Assembly (NCBI GenBank): GCA_012034655.1
Contig: JAAUOZ010000036.1
Coordinates: forward strand, 1-37,608
Direction: 5' to 3'
DNA: 37,608 nt
DNA from: Leptolyngbyaceae cyanobacterium CSU_1_3
Lineage (GTDB): Bacteria > Cyanobacteriota > Cyanobacteriia > Leptolyngbyales > Leptolyngbyaceae
Positions 7,879 to 16,657 of the stretch are shown in pieces (within the stretch, counting starts at the first letter, position 1; every line of letters begins with the position of its first letter). Under the pieces are notes generated by a model. That model saw nothing but the letters and a program-made list of their open reading frames with translations, made no database searches and was not told where the DNA came from. The translations under genes were made by a program, and so were the position numbers.

Positions 7879-8697
7879 ATGCTGGAGCTGTATCAATTTG
7901 AGATGTCTCACTTTGCCGAAAAGGTGAGACTAATTCTAGACTACAAGGGCTTGGAGTACCGCAAAATTGAAGTCACTCCTGGGGTTGGGCAAATTGAGCT
8001 TTTTCAACTGTCGGGGCAGCGCCAAGTGCCAGTGCTGAGAGATGGCGGCGAGGTTATCTCTGACTCAACCAAGATCGCCGACTACCTCGACAAAAAGTAT
8101 CCAGAAAAGCCGATCATTCCCGCAGATCCGACCCAAAAAGGGCTGTGTCTGCTGATGGAGCAATGGGCAGATGAATCGATCGGTCTCAATGCTCGCAAAG
8201 CCTTTGTGGGTTCCGTCAGCACAAATCAATCATTCCGCACGGCTCTATTGCCAAACTCTGTGCCGGATATGTTGAAGGATGCGATCGGAGCGATTCCGGG
8301 TGAGTTTCTCAGTGTCTTGGGTTTGGGCGTTGGCATGGGCCCCGATGCCGTGAAATCAGCCCAAGAAGCGCTCAAACGAGATCTGACGGCGCTATGTTTT
8401 ATTTTGATGGAGCAGCCCTACCTGCTAGGCGACACGCCAACGCTGGCAGACTTCTCTGTGGCTGGGTTATCAATGTATCTCAAGTTTCCGACGGGTCCCT
8501 ATCTGAGCATTCCGGAGGCTTTGAAGGGTCAAGGTGTTTCTGGAATTGCTGACATTGGCACGTTTGAGCCGTTTTTTGTGTGGCGCGATAAGCTCTATGC
8601 CGATTTCCGCAAGTCCTCCCCCTTTGCGACGGCTCCCTCTGGGGCCCAACCTCAATCAACATCGAGTAGCACAAGTTCTGTGATCCACAATTTTTAG
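7879..8697 (+). CDS. Glutathione S-transferase family protein
   Basis: A 272-residue cytosolic GST-fold protein. The N-terminal thioredoxin-like domain has MLELYQFEMSHFAEKVRLIL, the beta-alpha start of GSTs with Ser at residue 9 in the usual catalytic region; QRQVPVLRDGGEVISDSTKI gives the cis-Pro (VPVL) and the glutathione gamma-Glu contact (D-S). The C-terminal helical domain includes PYLLGDTPTLADFSVAG, the N-capping/hydrophobic-staple region. The ATG at 7879 is preferred over upstream in-frame starts because gtggagg lies about 7 nt before it and homology begins there. The Ser/Thr-rich tail (SSSTSS) is unusual. Substrate cannot be predicted; detoxification or stress roles are typical. Confidence 0.85.
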   Translation: MLELYQFEMSHFAEKVRLILDYKGLEYRKIEVTPGVGQIELFQLSGQRQVPVLRDGGEVISDSTKIADYLDKKYPEKPIIPADPTQKGLCLLMEQWADESIGLNARKAFVGSVSTNQSFRTALLPNSVPDMLKDAIGAIPGEFLSVLGLGVGMGPDAVKSAQEALKRDLTALCFILMEQPYLLGDTPTLADFSVAGLSMYLKFPTGPYLSIPEALKGQGVSGIADIGTFEPFFVWRDKLYADFRKSSPFATAPSGAQPQSTSSSTSSVIHNF

Positions 8698-8699
8698 AA

Positions 8700-8797
8700 A
8701 TGGTCTAGAAGTGGGATGGTCTAGAAGTGGGATGGTCTAGAAGTGGGATGGTCTAGAAGTGGGATGGTCTTTGCGTCTGTCCCACTTCTGGGCAGAC
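8700..8797. repeat. Tandem 16-bp repeat with a complementary downstream arm
   Basis: The unit atggtctagaagtggg occurs four times exactly (8700-8763), followed by a partial copy. Right after it tcccacttct (8780-8789) is the reverse complement of agaagtggga in the repeat units, so any copy can pair with it. The arm is itself within a second hairpin (gtctg-ccc / ggg-cagac, 8776-8797). It starts 2 nt after the GST stop codon, so it would be in that gene's 3' UTR. Confidence 0.92.
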
Positions 8798-8863
8798 ACT
8801 ATACTTTAAGGGTAAAACGATCGCCCTACAATAGAACAAAGAGGTGTGAAATCAGATTTCCGG

Positions 8864-8919
8864 CTTCTAGGGTTGAGCCTCTAAAATTGAGTCTCCAAAA
8901 TTAAGCTTCTAGGATTGAG
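8864..8919. repeat. Degenerate 14-bp tandem repeat, about four copies
   Basis: Four successive 14-nt units of the type ctTCTAgggTTGAG differ at a few positions (8864-8877, 8878-8891, 8892-8905, 8906-8919); a partial fifth follows. They are in the GST-uvrB spacer, about 100 bp before the uvrB start. No confident promoter was picked out. Confidence 0.75.
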
Positions 8920-9021
8920 TTTCTGAGTCTTTAGACGGCATTAAGCCAGAAGTTGAGAATCTGACGGGTACAGATTGTCCGTCAAGTTTGAGCCAAACCT
9001 TCCAATCCATTTTTCTCAAAT

Positions 9022-11025
9022 ATGCCAGATTTTCACATCCAAGCTCCCTTTGAGCCGACGGGCGATCAGCCAAAGGCGATCGTGCAACTGACCCAAAATC
9101 TCAATGCAGACCACCGTTACCAAACCCTCAAAGGTGCAACCGGAACTGGAAAAACCCACACGATCGCCCGTGTGATTCAAAATCACGGCAAACCAACCCT
9201 TGTTTTGGCTCACAACAAAACCCTGGCAGCCCAGCTTTGCAACGAGTTGCGCCAGTTTTTTCCTGACAACGCGGTAGAGTATTTTGTCAGCTACTACGAC
9301 TACTATCAGCCTGAAGCCTACATTCCCGTCAGCGACACGTTCATTGAGAAGACCGCTTCAATCAACGATGAAATTGATATGCTGCGGCACTCGGCCACGC
9401 GATCGTTATTTGAGCGCAAAGATGTGATTGTCGTCGCATCGATTAGTTGCATCTATGGTTTGGGCATCCCGGCGGAATATTTGAATGCGTCGATTCCCCT
9501 TCGAGTGGGCGAAGAAATGAACCAGCGTCAGATCTTACGAGATTTGGCATCCGTGCAATACACTCGAAATGATTTAGATTTGGGTCGAGGCAAATTCCGC
9601 GTCAAGGGAGATGTCTTAGAAATCGGCCCCGCCTACGAAGATCGGATCATTCGAGTGGAATTTTTTGGCGACGAGATTGACGCAATCCGCTACATCGACC
9701 CTGTAACCGGCACAACTTTGCAAAGTATGGATGCGGTAAACATCTACCCCGCTCGCCACTTTGTCACCCCAGAAGATCGACTAGAAGCGGCCTGTGATGC
9801 GATCGAAGCCGAACTCAAACAACGCTTAGAAGAACTCGAAAAAGAAGGAAAATTACTCGAAGCACAACGAATAGAGCAACGCACTCGCTATGACCTAGAG
9901 GTTTTGCGAGAAGTAGGTTTTTGTAACGGTGTTGAGAACTATTCTAGACACCTGGCAGGCAGGGGAGCCGGAGACCCGCCAGAATGCTTGATTGACTACT
10001 TTCCCAAAGACTGGCTACTAGTAATTGATGAATCTCATGTAACGCTGCCGCAAATCCGAGCGATGTACAACGGCGATCAGGCGCGCAAAAAAGTATTGAT
10101 TGATCACGGATTCCGGTTGCCCAGCGCTGCGGATAATCGCCCCCTCAAAAACGAAGAGTTTTGGACAAAAGTGCATCAGTGCATCTTCGTATCTGCCACG
10201 CCTGGAGACTGGGAACAGGGAATTTCTGAAGATCGCATTGTCGAGCAAATAATTCGACCCACTGGAGTACTCGATCCTGAAGTTTTTGTGCGCCCAACCC
10301 AGGGGCAAGTCGATGATCTGCTGGGCGAAATTTATACTCGCGTCGAGAAACATGAGCGAGTTTTGGTGACAACGCTCACCAAACGCATGGCCGAAGATCT
10401 GACCGAATATTTCCAAGAACGCGGCGTGAGAGTTCGCTATTTGCACTCTGAAATTAACTCGATCGAACGCATCGAAATTCTTCAAGATCTGCGAGACGGC
10501 GTGTTTGATGTCTTGATTGGGGTGAACCTGTTGCGGGAGGGATTAGACCTGCCCGAAGTCTCTTTGGTGGCAATTCTTGATGCTGATAAAGAGGGCTTTT
10601 TGCGAGCCGCCCGATCGCTGATCCAAACGATCGGGCGGGCAGCACGTCACATCCAAGGGCAGGCCATTCTCTACGCTGACAACATGACTGGCAGCATGGC
10701 TCAAGCTATCAGTGAAACCGAACGGCGGCGCGAAATTCAGATGGAGCATAACGAGAAGCACGGCATTGTGCCCCAGCCCATTACCCGCAGGGCGACGAAT
10801 TCGATTCTGTCTTTTCTCGAAGTGTCTCGTCGCCTAAACGCTCAAGAATTGGATCAAGCTTATGAACAAGCCGATGACATCCCCTTAGAAAATATTCCCA
10901 ATCTGATTGTTCAACTCGAAGCGCAAATGAAGGACGCTGCCAAGAATCTAGAGTTTGAGGAAGCTGCAAAGTATCGAGATAAGATCAAGCATTTACGAGA
11001 CAAAATGCTCGGTCATCGAAATTAA
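9022..11025 (+). CDS. uvrB: Excinuclease ABC subunit B (UvrB)
   Basis: A 667-residue protein, the damage-verifying DNA helicase-like subunit of nucleotide excision repair. It has Walker [15 protein letters not shown] (near residues 37-50), the beta-hairpin [12 protein letters not shown] (near 92-103) that probes the [20 protein letters not shown] (motif II, DESH), SATPGDWE, motif IV-VI elements [23 protein letters not shown] and [12 protein letters not shown], and a C-terminal UVR domain ([19 protein letters not shown]) that binds UvrC. Length is standard. ATG at 9022 without a strong ribosome site. It stands alone; a 10-bp inverted repeat follows at 11159-11191. Confidence 0.98.
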   Translation: MPDFHIQAPFEPTGDQPKAIVQLTQNLNADHRYQTLKGATGTGKTHTIARVIQNHGKPTLVLAHNKTLAAQLCNELRQFFPDNAVEYFVSYYDYYQPEAYIPVSDTFIEKTASINDEIDMLRHSATRSLFERKDVIVVASISCIYGLGIPAEYLNASIPLRVGEEMNQRQILRDLASVQYTRNDLDLGRGKFRVKGDVLEIGPAYEDRIIRVEFFGDEIDAIRYIDPVTGTTLQSMDAVNIYPARHFVTPEDRLEAACDAIEAELKQRLEELEKEGKLLEAQRIEQRTRYDLEVLREVGFCNGVENYSRHLAGRGAGDPPECLIDYFPKDWLLVIDESHVTLPQIRAMYNGDQARKKVLIDHGFRLPSAADNRPLKNEEFWTKVHQCIFVSATPGDWEQGISEDRIVEQIIRPTGVLDPEVFVRPTQGQVDDLLGEIYTRVEKHERVLVTTLTKRMAEDLTEYFQERGVRVRYLHSEINSIERIEILQDLRDGVFDVLIGVNLLREGLDLPEVSLVAILDADKEGFLRAARSLIQTIGRAARHIQGQAILYADNMTGSMAQAISETERRREIQMEHNEKHGIVPQPITRRATNSILSFLEVSRRLNAQELDQAYEQADDIPLENIPNLIVQLEAQMKDAAKNLEFEEAAKYRDKIKHLRDKMLGHRN

Positions 11026-11158
11026 TGAATTGCCAGAAGGTAAGGCTGGCGCGATCGAGAATCTATCAAAAACAATGTTGTGTTTTTTCAACTTACAACC
11101 TCTTCTGCTTGAAGGAAAATATAGCAGTCCTACGCGGTTTGTGAGCGTGAAAAGCAGG

Positions 11159-11191
11159 GTGAGAAAAGGTTTCGTAGGCATCTTTTCTCAC
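11159..11191. terminator. Perfect 10-bp stem-loop after uvrB (possible terminator)
   Basis: gtgagaaaag (11159-11168) and cttttctcac (11182-11191) form a perfect stem with a 13-nt loop about 130 nt after the uvrB stop. There is no T-run behind it, so termination is only likely, not certain. Confidence 0.4.
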
Positions 11192-11228
11192 AACTCAAAT
11201 GCGATCGCCCTAGACAAAAGGGTTGGCT

Positions 11229-11385
11229 GACTGACAAATCTTTTCCCTCATCCCCCAACTCCTGCCCACAAGGGCTAGAAGGGGAGCCGGAACAAGACTA
11301 GATTTAAAAGTCCCTCGCCCGCCCTGGGATCGGGATTGGGATTGGGATTGGGATTGGGGTGAGGGCGGTTTGAGTTTTGTCAGTC
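11229..11385. repeat. MITE-like element with 10-bp terminal inverted repeats and a G-rich core
   Basis: gactgacaaa at 11229-11238 is matched by its exact reverse complement at 11376-11385. A second, imperfect inverted pair lies inside (ccctcatcccc near 11245 and ggggtgaggg at 11356-11365). Next to the right end are successive GGGATT units (about 11326-11359) that could form a G-quadruplex. The element contains no gene. It resembles the ccctcatcccc-type repeats common in cyanobacteria and ends 10 nt from the stop of the minus-strand glycosyltransferase gene, where it may also act as its terminator. Confidence 0.6.
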
Positions 11386-11395
11386 TATCAGGTAG

Positions 11396-12466
11396 TCACT
11401 CAAAAATAAGCGAAGTTGCATACTGAGAAAGCGGCGTGTTGCGAAATGTGGTAGAAGGTTTAGGGAGCATTTTTTCGGGCCAGGTCAGCTTGAAGTATTC
11501 TCGCAGCAGACGGCGCGCTACCCTTCGGAGCATGGTGTAGGGAAGCCAACGACTGGTAGAAGCATGAATGTAAAGCACCCCCTGTCGATAGAAACGGGCA
11601 TTAATGACTCCGCATTCATACCCAAGCAACCAAATCTCCAAAGCTTCGGACTGATCCCCCTCCTTTGCCCACAGATCCATGAGCCAAAAATAGAACCCCC
11701 CCAAAAGATAGAGGCGCTGAGGGGTGAGCAATTCTGCACTGGTGAGCATTTTCTGTAGTTTCACCAGTAGTTTGCGGTAGGTGTTGAGTTGAGCCGACGA
11801 TCGAGATCGATCGCTAATTGATCCGTCCTGAAATACTCGCCAAAAGCAGTCTGGGTAAGGAAAGCGCTGATATTTGAATCCTTTCGTCAGGGCGCGAAAG
11901 TGAAATTCAAAGTCCTGCCAGCTCGACAATTCTTCGTCCCAATCACCCAGCAGATTTAGAGCTTCTCGCCGCCAAATCGGGCACATGGTTTGCCAGGGCA
12001 TATCAAACCCCAGGAATCGATCGATATCATTGACATCTTTTTCATCATTAACCAGGAGTTGTAAGTCAGTCCAGTGTTCTCGAAAAATAATGCAGGGAAA
12101 CAAGCCAAAATCGAGATCTGGAGCCTTTTCCATGCACTGAAATCGTTGCGCTAGCGATTCTGGCGATAGACAGTCATCAGAATCTAAATAGATCACATAC
12201 TTACCTTGAGCGTGCCGAGTGCCCAGGTTTCGGCAGATGTTTGCGCCAGCTTTTTCTCCCGATCGCTTCAGATAGTGAATCCTGGGATCTAAGTGACTCA
12301 TCTGCATGATCTCTTGTTCCGTTGAATCTTGGGAACCATCATCGACGACAAGCGCCTCCCAATCCTGAAGGGTTTGGTGTTGCAGAGACGCTAGAGCTTG
12401 CCGCAGAAGATGAGCACGATCGAGGGTGGGAATAACAATGGAAATTAGCGGGGAATTGGAAGTCAT
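11396..12466 (-). CDS. Family 2 glycosyltransferase (GT-A fold)
   Basis: A 356-residue cytoplasmic or membrane-associated glycosyltransferase. The GT2 domain starts directly (PLISIVIPTLDRAHLLRQAL), with LVVDDGSQDSTEQ (nucleotide-binding Asp pair near residue 40) and YVIYLDSDDCLSPESL (the DxD-type metal motif near residues 92-107). The acceptor region contains WQTMCPIWRREAL, resembling the W-rich loops of this class. The ATG at 12464-12466 is used; a TTG at 12481 in the same frame adds five residues. It lies 51 nt after the ABC transporter gene on the same strand and probably shares its transcript. Sugar donor and acceptor are unknown; a role in the surface glycan made here is inferred. Confidence 0.85.
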   Translation of the reverse strand: MTSNSPLISIVIPTLDRAHLLRQALASLQHQTLQDWEALVVDDGSQDSTEQEIMQMSHLDPRIHYLKRSGEKAGANICRNLGTRHAQGKYVIYLDSDDCLSPESLAQRFQCMEKAPDLDFGLFPCIIFREHWTDLQLLVNDEKDVNDIDRFLGFDMPWQTMCPIWRREALNLLGDWDEELSSWQDFEFHFRALTKGFKYQRFPYPDCFWRVFQDGSISDRSRSSAQLNTYRKLLVKLQKMLTSAELLTPQRLYLLGGFYFWLMDLWAKEGDQSEALEIWLLGYECGVINARFYRQGVLYIHASTSRWLPYTMLRRVARRLLREYFKLTWPEKMLPKPSTTFRNTPLSQYATSLIFE

Positions 12467-12517
12467 ACGCAGGAATTGCAATTTGACTGTTTAACAAATT
12501 ACCAGGTGACTAACCAC

Positions 12518-14311
12518 CTAGGATGGAGAGGAAAGCTGCCCCTTGAGAACCACATCCTGATAACTCCCTGATTTCACAATCTGACCTTTTTCAACCACGT
12601 AAATGCGTTCGCAATGCTCTAAAGTTGTCAGTCGATGAGCAATCAAAATAATAGTTTTGCTGCCACCCAAAGCTTTGACAGCTTCACTCACCAGGCTCTC
12701 AGTTTCGTTGTCTAAGGCGGCGGTTGCTTCATCTAAAATTAGAATTTGTCGGTCATGATATAACACTCTGGCAATACCAATTCTTTGTCGTTGCCCTCCT
12801 GACAATCGAACGCCCCGCTCACCAATCACCGTGTTGATGCCCTCAGGAAGTTGCTCAACCAATTCTGTCAATTGGGCTATTTGAATTGCCTGACTCAGTT
12901 TGTCTTGATCGATGAGATGATCAGGAACTCCAAAGGCGATATTTCGCTCTAGGGTGTCATCAATCAGAAAGATTGATTGAGGAACATAGCCAATCAAATT
13001 TTGCCAGGCTCTCAAGTTTTGATAAACAGAAACACCGTCAACTTTGATGTCGCCATTTTGAGGGGTGAGCAATCCTAAGATGACATCAACCAATGTTGTT
13101 TTTCCTGCACCCGATCGCCCAATCAAACCAATTGATTCACCTTTGTTGAGCATCAAAGAAACTTGATTGAGCGCATCATTTGCCCCCTCCGGATAGCGAT
13201 AGGTAATTTGATCTAAAACAATTTGTTTAGAAAAATCCATCGGTTGATTTGAGCGCAGGGCATCCGTCTGGCTCAATGATAACTTCGGTTGATGCTTTTC
13301 TAAAGATTGCAAATCGAAATAAAGCTTATCCATTGAGTAACTGGCATATCGCACATCATTCAATGAGTTGATCACGTTTCCGACGGCTGGTAGCAGGCGA
13401 ATAGATGCCATTGCAAAGATTCCTAATACCGAGCTTAGGTCTTGACTACTTCGAGGATTGAACGTGAGAAAGATGAAGGTAAAGACTACTAAAAAAGTAA
13501 TCAAAAAGGCTTCAATCACATATCGAGGCAAGTTTGTAAAAGACATATAGGCAGCGCTAGAAACTGCAAATTTGTCCATCTGAAAACTTGCTTGATCTTC
13601 AAAGTATCCTTCACACCCAATGACGCGAACTTCCTTCAATCCGCCTAGGCTGTGATTGATAATCCGAATCATTTCTTCATAGGAATCCGATCGATCCTTC
13701 CCCCAAAGAGCAATCTTGTGTCTGAAGTGATAAAAGATAGATGAAGCGAGAAGAACAATCCCAATAATGATAAACATCGCCATAATATTGGTCTTGATCA
13801 AAAGAAAAACGATCGCCAAGGTTACAATGCTATTTGAAACGGCAAACAACAGTGGCATGATCACTTTATAGCTAAACGTTTCGGTCTCGTTTAGCATGTT
13901 TTGCATCAAGGTAGAAGAGTTGTGAGTCAGATGATAGGTGTAAGGAGCAAGGGAGTAAGAGTGCAGCAATCTTGAGCAAAGAACTCCTCGCTGCTTGAAC
14001 CCAAACTCGAAAATATATCTCTGAATGAAGAAGCTGAGAAAAGACTTAACATAAAATATACCAACAACGATCAATCCTACAAAAATCAAAAAATTAATTT
14101 CTGACCCAAAATTTAATTGGTTATAGAGCCAACTAATTCGGGAGTCTTGTTTGATAAAACCGAGATTTGTAGCGATCGAAATAAAGGGGCCAATTAATCC
14201 AATTCCTAACGTTTCGAGTAAAGAAGAAAATAAAAATAGGAATGCAAGAAGAAATAATCGCTTTTTCCGTTCTCCTAAAAGATAGAAAAACTTGGACAAA
14301 TAACTCATCAT
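12518..14311 (-). CDS. ABC transporter, fused permease-ATPase, glycan flippase type
   Basis: A 597-residue half-transporter with an N-terminal six-helix membrane domain (residues about 15-330) and a C-terminal ATPase. Walker A GRSGAGKTTLVDVILGL is near residue 400, signature LSGGQRQRIGIAR near 505, Walker B ILILDEATAALD near 525, H-loop IAHRLTT near 560. It is of the MsbA/PglK class that flips lipid-linked oligosaccharides, though lipid or peptide export cannot be excluded. Start ATG at 14309-14311 or the next codon. The adjoining glycosyltransferases support a glycan role. Both it and the GT behind it are on the minus strand, divergent from the GT at 14926. Confidence 0.88.
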   Translation of the reverse strand: MMSYLSKFFYLLGERKKRLFLLAFLFLFSSLLETLGIGLIGPFISIATNLGFIKQDSRISWLYNQLNFGSEINFLIFVGLIVVGIFYVKSFLSFFIQRYIFEFGFKQRGVLCSRLLHSYSLAPYTYHLTHNSSTLMQNMLNETETFSYKVIMPLLFAVSNSIVTLAIVFLLIKTNIMAMFIIIGIVLLASSIFYHFRHKIALWGKDRSDSYEEMIRIINHSLGGLKEVRVIGCEGYFEDQASFQMDKFAVSSAAYMSFTNLPRYVIEAFLITFLVVFTFIFLTFNPRSSQDLSSVLGIFAMASIRLLPAVGNVINSLNDVRYASYSMDKLYFDLQSLEKHQPKLSLSQTDALRSNQPMDFSKQIVLDQITYRYPEGANDALNQVSLMLNKGESIGLIGRSGAGKTTLVDVILGLLTPQNGDIKVDGVSVYQNLRAWQNLIGYVPQSIFLIDDTLERNIAFGVPDHLIDQDKLSQAIQIAQLTELVEQLPEGINTVIGERGVRLSGGQRQRIGIARVLYHDRQILILDEATAALDNETESLVSEAVKALGGSKTIILIAHRLTTLEHCERIYVVEKGQIVKSGSYQDVVLKGQLSSPS

Positions 14312-14925
14312 CCGATCGATGCCTCTTTACTCACGAAAACAAACTCTTTCTAGCCTTGATTCAGCAGCATTGTACAGGGGAAAAGCCTCTGCTTTTCACA
14401 AGCTTAAGCAAATTAACCCGACAATTTTACAAACAAGTGTGGCAGTAAATCCGCAAACCTACTGATAAATTTTAAAGATTTCTCAGTAAAACTTACAGTT
14501 GCTAGCCTTCTCATCCCAGCCGTTACCTAGTTGAAAACCCTAGATTTTTCCCTGACTTCCTTTATGCTAGACGAGCTTCGGAGGAAGGCATTTTTAGAGA
14601 GTGACTTTACTCAATCTTCATCACATTAAGGAGTTTATGGGAAGCTCGATTGCTTTAATTTAGCCAACCCACGATGAATTGATCAGCGTATTTCTTTAAG
14701 TAGAAACGATGTTTTATTCATACAGAGTATATTTTTTCGATAAAGACTAAGGGTAAGTACTGGCTTTTCAGATATCTCGTTTGATAGTTGTAGAAAACAC
14801 AGAAGAGATACTGGGTAAAGGTGATGCTCCTCGACTGCTTGACACTTGCTCAAGCATGATTGTACTTAATCTTTACAAGACGAGTTGTAGAAATCACATG
14901 CTAGAAAAATAGGAAATAATCTCAG
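14312..14925. other. 614-bp divergent spacer, promoters expected
   Basis: The spacer separates the minus-strand ABC transporter from the plus-strand glycosyltransferase, so it should hold both promoters. It is AT-rich and I see no ORF of note. One perfect 7-bp stem (gaaaagc 14380-14386 with gcttttc 14391-14397, loop ctct) is visible. No confident -35/-10 pair was picked out. Confidence 0.5.
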
Positions 14926-15891
14926 ATGACAGATCGAAAAATTCGTGTAAGCATCGGCGTTCCTGTCTACAACGGCGAAAACTATCTAGAAGCTGCGTTG
15001 GATTCGCTTTTGGCTCAGACTTTTCAAGACTTTGAAATCATTATTGCGGACAACGCCTCTACCGATCGCACTGAGGAAATTTGCCAGTTTTACGCTGCAA
15101 AAGATAACCGAATTCGCTACTATCGCCACCCTACCAACATCGGAGCAACCCCAAACTTTGATTGTTTGCTCAAATATGCCAGAGGCGAATACTTTAAGTG
15201 GGCAGCCCATGATGATGTTCATGCACCCACTTACCTAGAAAAATGCGTTGCCGTGCTCGATCGCAACCCCAAGGTCATACTGTGCTACCCATGGACGCAA
15301 TTTATTGACGAGAAAGGCGATGCTTACCCTCGCAATTATGAGTTCGACGGTAAACTCAGACTCAATTCTGACCAGCCTCACGAACGCTTTCATGACATCG
15401 CCTGCACCTTCCAAGAATGCTTTCAACTATTTGGGCTAATTCGGACGAGCGTACTGAAACAACCCTCGGTTGGGCCCTATGGTAACTACAGCCATGCAGA
15501 TGGTGTTTACTTAGCCAGACTGGCGCTGGCAGGCCAGTTTCACGAGATCCCAGAGCAGTTATTTCTCTCGCGACAGCATTCTCAGCAGTCTTGTAAGGTT
15601 TACGCAGCCGAAAACACAGATTATGACTACTTTGAGTACACGGCGTGGTGTGACCCATCTAAAGCAGGAAAATTTATTTTGCCTCACTGGACTATTTTTA
15701 GCGAATATTGCAGTGCCATCTTTCGTTCTCAAGTCAGCTTTACTGAAAAGCTTGCTTGTTTGAGCACCCTGAGAGTTTGGTTGAGAACCTATTGGACTCA
15801 TATGGTTAGAGATATTTTTGGAGCAACCAATTACTACTTCTATTCGTTGAAGCAGCGCTCTCAACAGCCTATTTCTCAGACCGATAGTTGA
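14926..15891 (+). CDS. Family 2 glycosyltransferase (WcaA-like)
   Basis: A 321-residue GT-A glycosyltransferase. IRVSIGVPVYNGENYLEAALDS starts the fold near residue 5, IIIADNASTDRTEEI carries the nucleotide-binding Asp (near 40), and YFKWAAHDDVHAPTYLEKC carries the metal-binding DD near residue 93. The LSRQHSQQSCKVY part is a loop frequent in this clade. ATG at 14926, weak ribosome site (aggaa). It is followed by a strong inverted repeat at 15951-16003, so it is likely a monocistronic unit. Its donor sugar is unknown. Confidence 0.87.
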   Translation: MTDRKIRVSIGVPVYNGENYLEAALDSLLAQTFQDFEIIIADNASTDRTEEICQFYAAKDNRIRYYRHPTNIGATPNFDCLLKYARGEYFKWAAHDDVHAPTYLEKCVAVLDRNPKVILCYPWTQFIDEKGDAYPRNYEFDGKLRLNSDQPHERFHDIACTFQECFQLFGLIRTSVLKQPSVGPYGNYSHADGVYLARLALAGQFHEIPEQLFLSRQHSQQSCKVYAAENTDYDYFEYTAWCDPSKAGKFILPHWTIFSEYCSAIFRSQVSFTEKLACLSTLRVWLRTYWTHMVRDIFGATNYYFYSLKQRSQQPISQTDS

Positions 15892-15950
15892 CGATCGTAA
15901 TCCTCAGTTGAGCAAGATTCATCTGACAGAAATACTCCGATTCTTACAGG

Positions 15951-16010
15951 ACTTGTACCATCTTGCCAGTAGCTTAAACCGTTACAGGCAAGATGGTACA
16001 AGTCTTTATT
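15951..16010 (+). terminator. 17-bp perfect stem-loop terminator after the glycosyltransferase
   Basis: acttgtaccatcttgcc (15951-15967) pairs perfectly with ggcaagatggtacaagt (15987-16003), leaving a 19-nt loop and a short T-rich tail (ctttatt). This long stem is a strong transcription stop for the preceding gene. Confidence 0.7.
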
Positions 16011-16092
16011 AATTCTTAGATTGAATAGTTTCTGTATGAACAGGAAACACCCTTCATCTTGATGTTATGAATATCTGACTATCTAAACCTTA

Positions 16093-16142
16093 GACTTAAG
16101 CACGCTTGAGAGCTAAATTTAAGTCTTTGACGTGCCTTTTTT
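16093..16142 (+). terminator. Second stem-loop region ending in six T residues
   Basis: gcacg (16100-16104) pairs with cgtgc (16131-16135) and is followed by a T-run (16137-16142). An overlapping pair, gacttaa (16093-16099) with ttaagtc (16119-16125), cannot form at the same time without a pseudoknot. The arrangement looks like an attenuator or a terminator with an alternative fold, about 520 nt before the methyltransferase gene. Confidence 0.4.
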
Positions 16143-16657
16143 GCAGATAGAACATCAAGAAACTCTGAGATATTTGTAGTTTCTTACCTGATCTAACTAC
16201 ATGATTTATGCAGGTTTATTCATAGAATCGTCAATCCTGAAAGAGAGGCGCGATCGTGCTCCAAAGATTGCTTACATCGACTTAATTCGATAGGTCACAT
16301 ACAAATACCAAAACACTAATTCCTTGCTAATGAAGGGTTTTGGCTTCTGAAGTGCCGTATTGATTCCCTCAATTTCCTCACCTTCTCTACGTATGTATTT
16401 TGAGTAAAGCCCATACGGAATTGGGTAAAGATTACATGGAAGTAATAAAAAATACTAGAAAATTGCGTGAGAGTACTAGAGACTCTAAAAAGTAGAGCAA
16501 TCAGAAAGTTTTCGAGCCGTTTTTGAGTCATGGGCGCATCATCAGCAAGTAACCTGACGCTATCCATGAAACTTAGCTTCAAAGAGGAAAATTCGAGATT
16601 TGCCTGCTAGATTTGCATTGTGATATCGATATTGCCAACCTGCGAGGTGCATTGTTT

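Noticed and set aside
10018..10485. A 155-residue minus-strand frame inside uvrB
   Set aside because: Pure shadow of the uvrB coding strand.
16316..16582. An 88-residue minus-strand frame in the spacer before the methyltransferase
   Set aside because: No recognised motif, no ribosome site and Phe/Ser-rich AT-driven composition; probably chance.
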